Source: Candidatus Brevefilum sp. (GTDB lineage: Bacteria > Chloroflexota > Anaerolineae > Anaerolineales > Anaerolineaceae). From it: a stretch of 19,075 nt of DNA. The notes beneath the pieces are model-generated. The model saw nothing but the letters and a program-made list of their open reading frames with translations. It ran no database searches and was not told the origin of the DNA. This document shows positions 14,691 through 19,075 of this stretch, piece by piece. Both the position numbers and the translations under genes were made by a program. The stretch spans positions 1-19,075 of the forward strand of contig SKPR01000071.1 in the NCBI GenBank assembly GCA_007119455.1, read 5' to 3'. Each line of letters begins with the position of its first letter. The first letter of the stretch is position 1.

Positions 14691-15869
14691 ATGACCGTAG
14701 AAACACACATCGAACAAGTAGATTTCCAAGCCTCGGGCGTGGCCAATCTTACGATCGCCCATGCCACACACGACTCATACACATCTTTTTTGCCCGCGCT
14801 TTTGCCCGTCCTCATCGAGAAGTTTTCAATGACCAACACGGCTGCCGGTTTGTTGACCATGTTCATGCAGCTGCCCTCATTGATTCAACCCTTCATCGGG
14901 TACTTTGCCGACAGGCGTAACCTGCGCATCTTGATCGTGCTGGCACCGATTTTCACAGGTGCAGCCATGAGCCTACTCAGCATTGCCCCTTCTTATGGGT
15001 TTCTGGCTTTCCTGTTGGTGCTGGCTGGCGTGAGTTCTGCATCTTTTCATGCCACCGGACCGGGTTTAAACAGTCAGCTTTCGGGCAGCAAACTGGGTCG
15101 GGGGATGAGCCTGTGGATGGTCGGTGGTGAGCTTGGGCGGGTTTTTGGGCCTCTGGTTGTGGTCTCGGCTGTTGGTATTCTGACGATGGAACGAATGCCA
15201 TGGTTGATGTTGGGAGGTGTGATTGTTTCGATTTTCCTGTTTGGTCGATTGAGGGATAACAAAACAAATAGTGTAAACGATCAAGACGAAATCCGCTGGC
15301 AAAGTGCTCTGCAAAGTATGAAAGGCGTTATGCTGCCGATCGCCGTGATCATGTTCATCCGGTCCATGGCATTGGCCACGCTGGTTACATTCTTGCCAAC
15401 CTACCTCACCCGGACGGGCAGCAGCCTGTGGATGGCCGGTGCTTCACTGACGATTATGGAGTCAGCCGGTGTCGCTGGCGCGTTTTTACTCGGGTCACTC
15501 AGCGATAAGTTTGGGCGGCGGCGAATGTTGATGATCTCCTTTATTGCAACCCCAATCTTTATGGTTCTTTTCATCCAATCCTCAGGCCTGATGCAGTTCC
15601 CATTATTGATTCTGCTTGGTTTTTTTGCCATTTCTGTTGTCCCAGTGATCATGGCCATAGTGCTTGAAAATGCGCCTGAGAATCGTTTTCTGGCCAATGG
15701 GATTTATATGGCCATCAGCTTTGTGCTGCAGGCGGCAGCTGTACTCCTGGTTGGCATACTGGCCGACCAGGTGGACTTAAGATTTACAATGCTGCTCAGC
15801 GCCGGTGTTCTTCCACTGGCCCTGCCCTTCATCCTTCTATTACCGAGATCTAAAAAACGTGTTGTTTAA
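14691..15869 (+). CDS. major facilitator superfamily permease, FSR-like
   Basis: A 392-residue inner-membrane transporter with about 12 hydrophobic segments and a polar central loop after GRLRDN. ATG 14691 is preferred to GTG 14685 because GGAG lies 5 bases before it. The first helix carries HATHDSYTSFLPALLP, the pattern seen in fosmidomycin-resistance (Fsr)-type MFS proteins. MFS loop signatures are visible: GYFADRRNLR in the first half and GSLSDKFGRRR in the second. It probably exports a small molecule by proton antiport; the substrate is unknown and a drug-resistance role is not shown. A terminator follows at 15927. Confidence 0.82.
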   Translation: MTVETHIEQVDFQASGVANLTIAHATHDSYTSFLPALLPVLIEKFSMTNTAAGLLTMFMQLPSLIQPFIGYFADRRNLRILIVLAPIFTGAAMSLLSIAPSYGFLAFLLVLAGVSSASFHATGPGLNSQLSGSKLGRGMSLWMVGGELGRVFGPLVVVSAVGILTMERMPWLMLGGVIVSIFLFGRLRDNKTNSVNDQDEIRWQSALQSMKGVMLPIAVIMFIRSMALATLVTFLPTYLTRTGSSLWMAGASLTIMESAGVAGAFLLGSLSDKFGRRRMLMISFIATPIFMVLFIQSSGLMQFPLLILLGFFAISVVPVIMAIVLENAPENRFLANGIYMAISFVLQAAAVLLVGILADQVDLRFTMLLSAGVLPLALPFILLLPRSKKRVV

Positions 15870-15926
15870 GTGGTTTTTAGGTGAGGACCAGTTTGATTCA
15901 GGTTGTTCATTCATCTTATTAAACAA

Positions 15927-15954
15927 AAAACTCGTGTAAAAAAACACGAGTTTT
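15927..15954 (+). terminator. intrinsic terminator after the MFS permease
   Basis: AAAACTCGTG and CACGAGTTTT form a perfect 10-bp stem around an 8-base A-rich loop, 57 bases past the permease stop. It shares its stem sequence with the terminator behind the tRNA pair at 6377, while the loop differs. It could act in both directions, also for the minus-strand gene ending at 16111. Confidence 0.75.
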
Positions 15955-16110
15955 AAGGATTAACGTTTAAGTTTTCGTTTGAATAAGCGTAAACATCCCA
16001 GTTCAAGAATCAGCGAATAGGTATATTTGATTAAAGGAATGCTCGCGTTTAATCACACCTGTATGATGATCCTCAATGATTCTGCCATGAGTCCCCATTA
16101 AGAAGGACAG

Positions 16111-16482
16111 CTAAGGGGCAGCTACCTGATCAACATCTTCTTCAGCTTCCCAACCTTCGGAGACGATCTTCTTCGTCTCATTGACAATCGCTTTGCCTTC
16201 TTCTTTGACCACATCAACGGTCTGCTTGGCTTCTTCGCGGATATTTTCAGCATGTTCAGTAATTTCTTTGACCACGCGTTCCCCGTGATACTTTGCGCTG
16301 GTCATGGCCAGGTCCGCCCGTGTCTGGATATCCTCCGCAGTCTTACGAATTTGCGTCCGGGTTCGCTCTCCGGGTTGAGGTGCCCATAATAACGCAAAGG
16401 TGGCACCGACCAGCCCACCTAAAAATGCGCCAAAGATAAAACTGAAAAATGATCCGGCACTGCTGCCTTTTTGATTTGCCAT
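16111..16482 (-). CDS. YtxH-like small membrane protein
   Basis: A 123-residue protein. ATG 16482 is chosen because AAGGAAA lies 7 bases upstream; a longer frame to 16533 lacks support. A Gly/Ala-rich membrane helix (about residues 11-33) is followed directly by WAPQPGERTR, the hallmark of YtxH/general-stress proteins of the B. subtilis type (LxAPxSGxETR). The rest is a long, charged, Ala/Glu/Lys-rich amphipathic helix, probably a coiled coil, in the cytoplasm. Members are often stress-induced, but their biochemical role is not known. It stands alone between two longer gaps, downstream of the sigma/anti-sigma genes. Confidence 0.75.
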   Translation of the reverse strand: MANQKGSSAGSFFSFIFGAFLGGLVGATFALLWAPQPGERTRTQIRKTAEDIQTRADLAMTSAKYHGERVVKEITEHAENIREEAKQTVDVVKEEGKAIVNETKKIVSEGWEAEEDVDQVAAP

Positions 16483-16883
16483 ATTGACTTTCCTTTCTTT
16501 CTTAATGATTAGCTCTGTTGAAGTTTTAACCAAAAATTGATTAAATCATGCTCACTTTGTTGTAAAAGTGAATGGTCTTACATTAAACATTACTGCATTT
16601 TTTATTTTGTTACAAATAATTCGTTGTCTTTGTTGGGGTGAAATAGAAGTTGCTGAAAGGGATGGTTAATGCCTCAATGAACGGATTTCACGAGCTCATG
16701 AAACTGTTTGAAATAGTGACCAAGTAACTGCTCAGGCAGTTCTGCTGTTGAAAGCTGGGGGCCCCACATTCCCTTGCATGCTGAAAAATCACGTAACCAA
16801 AACTTTACAGGATAAATATTTTTGTTATTGAGACTTCGGTTAAAGAAGGGTGAATAACCTCTAAGGATGTTGTCTTGATTATA
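16483..16883. other. 401-base gap holding a palindromic repeat copy and a 21-codon ORF
   Basis: This AT-rich stretch separates the YtxH-like gene from the anti-sigma gene. It contains the first copy of the dispersed repeat (16724-16754), a GC-rich palindrome TGGGGGCCCCA (16756-16766), and a plus-strand ORF of 21 codons (16662-16727) beginning MVNASMNGF whose stop lies inside the repeat. The ORF has AAGGG immediately against its ATG, which is too close for a ribosome site, so I do not call it. No other gene was seen. Confidence 0.5.
16724..16754 (+). repeat. dispersed palindromic repeat, copy 1
   Basis: Shares 24 identical bases (16724-16747) with 18688-18711, then one mismatch, TGAA, one mismatch and G. 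The core AACTGCTCAGGCAGTT is a 6-bp inverted repeat around TCAG. It lies in the non-coding gap downstream of the anti-sigma gene. The second-end inverted repeat found at copy 2 is missing here. Confidence 0.7.
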
Positions 16884-17177
16884 TCAACCCATCAGTTGGG
16901 CTTCTGCATCCAGAGCCAGCATCAATGATTCATACTCCTCATAACATTCTCGACACATCTCAAGATGCTGTTGCACGAGGGGCATCAAATGTGCGACTTC
17001 TTCTCCCTGTCGTTGCATTTCGGTAAATTCAGCCAGGGCCATGTGGACATCGTCGCAGGAGATTTCGTGTGGATGGGTTTGGGCTAATTTTTGCACGATA
17101 ATATCCAACCTTTCTGGATATTCAGGTGTGTGCTCGGATTTTTTTCTAAACCATTTAAACCAATTTTTAATTGACAT
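16884..17177 (-). CDS. zinc-binding anti-sigma factor (soluble, ZAS-like)
   Basis: A 97-residue protein encoded 21 bases after the ECF sigma gene on the same strand. The C-terminal half has HLEMCRECY with H71, C75 and C78 in the H-x3-C-x2-C arrangement of zinc anti-sigma (ZAS) domains, and an additional C41 could complete the site. There is no membrane segment, unlike many such regulators, so it should act in the cytoplasm and might respond to thiol oxidation or to zinc loss, as in the RsrA type (family knowledge). Its partner is inferred from position. The N-terminus is basic and aromatic. GGGA lies before the ATG. Confidence 0.75.
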   Translation of the reverse strand: MSIKNWFKWFRKKSEHTPEYPERLDIIVQKLAQTHPHEISCDDVHMALAEFTEMQRQGEEVAHLMPLVQQHLEMCRECYEEYESLMLALDAEAQLMG

Positions 17178-17198
17178 ATCATTCCCGTTCCGGCTACA

Positions 17199-17834
17199 TC
17201 AGTCTTTGAATATTTTCAGCAGCTCTTCCGGTGGGTGACCTTCACTTTCGAGGTGTTGTTTGAGTTTGAGCCGGGCGTCATGCATTAATTTGTAAAGGGC
17301 ATTGCGGTTGGTGTCCAGACGATCTGCCACAACCGTCAGGGGGACGCCTTCAATGATCACAGCAACCATCGCCGTTCGTTGGCGAGGGGTCAGTGCCTCT
17401 TCAATCGCCTTCATCACCTGCTGAACAGCCTTTCTGCGGGCCATACTGGATTCAGGGTTTGGCTGATCGTCAGTAAAACGTTTATAGGGCATCGAACCTG
17501 GTTCCATTCCGCTTTCAAGATATTCCAATGAAGCTTCCTTCCATTTTCGCAGGCGCAGTTCACTCAATGCGATCCGGATGGCGATGGTATAGACCCAGGT
17601 GGTGAATTTACTGCGACCTTCAAAGGTCTCCAACCGGTCAAGTACTCGCAGCAATGTTTCCTGTGCAACATCTTCCAGGAAGGGAGCGAAATGTGGATCA
17701 CCGGGTTCCATCCAGCGTGATAGTGCTCTTGGCAGGATGCGCATCAAGATCTCTCGCAGGTCTCTTAGTGCTGCCTCCCGCTGTTCGCCTTCCGATTTTA
17801 AGCCCGCCAGCCAATCAGCATTTTCACGATCCAT
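17199..17834 (-). CDS. ECF-type RNA polymerase sigma factor
   Basis: A 211-residue sigma-70-family protein. Region 2 is seen near residues 50-100: DVAQETLLRVL, then FEGRSKFTTWVYTIA, the -10 recognition and core-binding part. Region 4 is near 148-195: LTPRQRTAM, then a helix-turn-helix with LTVVADRLDTNRNALYKL that reads the -35. There is no region 1 or 3, as in ECF sigmas. GGAGAG lies just before the ATG, and TATAAT (17841-17846, minus strand) lies six bases upstream of the ATG. It is followed by its zinc-type anti-sigma gene. Target genes are unknown; autoregulation is usual in this family. Confidence 0.92.
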   Translation of the reverse strand: MDRENADWLAGLKSEGEQREAALRDLREILMRILPRALSRWMEPGDPHFAPFLEDVAQETLLRVLDRLETFEGRSKFTTWVYTIAIRIALSELRLRKWKEASLEYLESGMEPGSMPYKRFTDDQPNPESSMARRKAVQQVMKAIEEALTPRQRTAMVAVIIEGVPLTVVADRLDTNRNALYKLMHDARLKLKQHLESEGHPPEELLKIFKD

Positions 17835-17840
17835 CTCTCC

Positions 17841-17846
17841 ATTATA
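17841..17846 (-). promoter_or_regulatory. TATAAT close to the sigma gene start
   Basis: A perfect TATAAT on the minus strand is separated from the ATG by only GGAGAG. If it is a -10 box, transcription would start near the ATG and the message would be leaderless; if the GGAGAG is a ribosome site, the real promoter is further upstream. No clear -35 is seen. Confidence 0.3.
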
Positions 17847-17971
17847 TCGGAAGTTTTTATAAGTTTACTTAAAACCTTTTTAACCAGGGCAATCGCAAAG
17901 CGTGATAAGGGGTGGTACCCATAAGCTGAAAATAATCAGCCTGATCGTTTATGAGATTGCGAAGTCCTTCT

Positions 17972-18643
17972 TCATTCAACCGATACCAGGATCTCATCGA
18001 TGATGGACGCAAGCTGGTCGAAAGAGGGTGGACCGATCAACCGCCGTTCATTGACGGTAAATGATGGTACTGATCGTAGACCGAGGTTGATAGCGGCAGA
18101 TCGTTCAGCTTCAACAGCTGACTGATATCTGCCTGTATCAAGACAATCAGAAAAGCGGGCCATATCAAGGTCAATTTCTTCTGCATAAGCTTTGAGATTT
18201 TCAAGTCTCAGGGCAGGTGCATTGGCAAATGTTATGTCGTGATATGCCCAAAATTGACCCTGTTCATGAGCGCAAAATCCCGCTTCAGCAGCTCTGGGCG
18301 AGCTGGGGGCTGTCACAGGAAAGTCCCGCCACACAAAGCGTACCTGTTCACCATAAACTTCCAGGACCTCTTCCCGGATACCAAATTGATGCCAGGCCTT
18401 ACAGGTAATACAGGCAAAATCTGCATATTCGGTGATGGTCACAGGCGCTGTATCAGGTCCGATGGTTCGCAAGGGCAGATCGTTATTATCTTCCGTGATC
18501 CCATCTGATGGTGGTTGATTGAGGAAAAACAGGCCAGCTACGACAAGGATCAGGATCAATATGGCAAATAGTAACCAACCTTTTTTTGATCCCTTGCCCG
18601 TTGGCTGATTGTTTGGGTTTTTGGTTTGGTGGGTGTATGGCAT
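17972..18643 (-). CDS. DsbA-family thiol:disulfide oxidoreductase, membrane-anchored
   Basis: A 223-residue protein. ATG 18643 is chosen because GGAG lies 9 bases before it; a frame reaching 18724 would read through the repeat and adds an unlikely N-terminus. A polar, basic N-terminus leads to one membrane helix (about 23-41), leaving the domain outside. The redox site is CITC (C78, C81) after TEYADFA, in the place of the usual CPxC of DsbA/BdbD-like proteins. The rest matches the thioredoxin_4 type: FVWRDFPV, helical insert with GFCAHEQGQFWAYHD, and cis-Pro in SVPSF near the end. It likely forms or reshuffles disulfides in exported proteins. Not in an operon with a DsbB. Confidence 0.85.
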   Translation of the reverse strand: MPYTHQTKNPNNQPTGKGSKKGWLLFAILILILVVAGLFFLNQPPSDGITEDNNDLPLRTIGPDTAPVTITEYADFACITCKAWHQFGIREEVLEVYGEQVRFVWRDFPVTAPSSPRAAEAGFCAHEQGQFWAYHDITFANAPALRLENLKAYAEEIDLDMARFSDCLDTGRYQSAVEAERSAAINLGLRSVPSFTVNERRLIGPPSFDQLASIIDEILVSVE

Positions 18644-18687
18644 TGAAAAATTCTCCAGATACCGAAATTCCATGTTTTGAGTTTTTG

Positions 18688-18737
18688 GTAACTGCTCAGG
18701 CAGTTCTGCTGCTGAATGTTGCATGTTGAGTAGTTAC
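18688..18737. repeat. dispersed palindromic repeat, copy 2, with inverted ends
   Basis: The first 24 bases are identical to 16724-16747. Here the unit is bounded by an inverted repeat: GTAACTGCTCA at 18688-18698 and TGAGTAGTTAC at 18727-18737 (10 of 11 match), giving a 50-base element. It lies upstream of the DsbA-like gene. It may be a miniature element or REP-like unit. Confidence 0.6.
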
Positions 18738-18774
18738 ATTTTTTGTATCTATTTGACTCCTTTATCACCAAAAA

Positions 18775-18813
18775 TCTTACCTCTGAAAGAAAAAATCAAG
18801 TTTGAAGGTAAGA
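18775..18813. promoter_or_regulatory. inverted repeat between the DsbA-like gene and lipoprotein
   Basis: TCTTACCT (18775-18782) and AGGTAAGA (18806-18813) are perfect 8-bp arms separated by 23 bases, in the divergent promoter region. The spacing of the arms is about three helical turns, which would suit a looping or dimeric regulator. Confidence 0.35.
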
Positions 18814-18885
18814 AATCATATGCGATGAGCGTCCTATTGATAGATCGAAAACAAAAGTTTGTTTCATTAAACCTGTGAGGTGATG

Positions 18886-19075
18886 ATGTATATTAAGAAG
18901 CTGTTTCCCGTGTTTTTATTCCTTACCCTGGTTCTTTCAGCCTGTGCAACGGCTGTGTCGCCCGTCGATACGCCAGAACCGGCAACACCGGAGGAGGATG
19001 TTATTACGGACACTCCTGAATTGGAACCTGTTATTCCTGGCTCAGACACACCCGACAGTCAACCGCCACCCCGAG
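18886..19075 (+). CDS. lipoprotein, N-terminal part (cut by window end)
   Basis: The first 63 codons of a lipoprotein. GAGG lies 5 bases before ATG 18886; an ATG at 18883 directly before it is too near. The signal peptide has two lysines, a Leu/Phe/Val-rich core and lipobox LSAC. The start of the mature part is a Pro/Thr/Glu/Asp-rich linker (PATPEEDV, PGSDTPDS), the style of surface lipoproteins in Chloroflexota. The functional domain lies beyond the window, so no role can be given. It diverges from the DsbA-like gene. Confidence 0.7.
   Translation, partial: MYIKKLFPVFLFLTLVLSACATAVSPVDTPEPATPEEDVITDTPELEPVIPGSDTPDSQPPPR

Noticed and set aside
16662..16727. A 21-codon ORF that ends inside the repeat copy
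   Set aside because: The only purine-rich site abuts the ATG, and there is no comparative support. It is noted in the gap description only.
17972..18724. Longer 250-residue version of the DsbA-like protein starting at 18724
   Set aside because: It would translate the palindromic repeat; ATG 18643 has GGAG at the right distance and is followed by a normal membrane anchor.
1..19075. CRISPR arrays, transposases, phage genes or a toxin-antitoxin or defence island
   Set aside because: No regularly spaced repeats and no recognisable proteins of these kinds were found; apart from the small palindromic repeat, the window reads as ordinary chromosomal genes.

Overview
The window looks like chromosomal DNA from an anaerobic member of the Chloroflexota, most likely class Anaerolineae. 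This is inferred from gene content and style, not from a marker gene: short membrane-anchored or lipoprotein products with Pro/Thr/Glu-rich tails, an anaerobe-type hybrid cluster protein, moderate GC, and many envelope thiol proteins. No rRNA, CRISPR array, transposase or phage gene was seen. Both ends cut through genes.

Layout. 1-1665: end of a membrane-anchored protein, then two overlapping DUF3267-type membrane protein genes; only the second keeps the HExxH zinc motif. 1745-6040: a phosphate-import locus, with pstS-pstC-pstA-pstB on the minus strand and a second pstB diverging on the plus strand. The 68-bp gap between pstS and the second pstB carries two facing -10 boxes, each 7 bases from a start codon, and two dyads. 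6120-6405: a promoter, tRNA-Ser(UGA), tRNA-Ser(GCU) and a strong terminator. 6487-7233: a secreted, membrane-tethered thioredoxin-fold protein. 7234-7853: a long gap with a consensus sigma-70 type promoter. 7854-10468: an arsenic-type operon of arsD, a two-domain arsA and a small thioredoxin-like gene, with no efflux permease in view. 10507-11163: a small lipoprotein resembling a solute-binding protein. 11396-13081: hcp, behind a repeat-rich regulatory region. 13349-15869: mnmA diverging from a major-facilitator permease. 16111-18643: a minus-strand stretch with a YtxH-like protein, an ECF sigma factor with its zinc-binding anti-sigma partner, and a DsbA-like oxidoreductase. The last 190 bases start a lipoprotein.

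How the parts may fit. The Pst system imports phosphate and, in general, such systems also admit arsenate; the ArsD/ArsA pair a few kilobases away handles trivalent arsenic. Three thioredoxin-fold proteins, a hybrid cluster protein for nitrosative stress, and an ECF sigma/anti-sigma pair give the window a redox and envelope-stress flavour. The most unusual points are: two PstB proteins with different degenerate ATPase motifs that could make an asymmetric heterodimer; probable leaderless divergent promoters between them; a small palindromic repeat present twice in the last 2.5 kb; and an ArsD-ArsA operon with a thiol protein where a pump would be expected. I saw no clearly new defence or mobile system.
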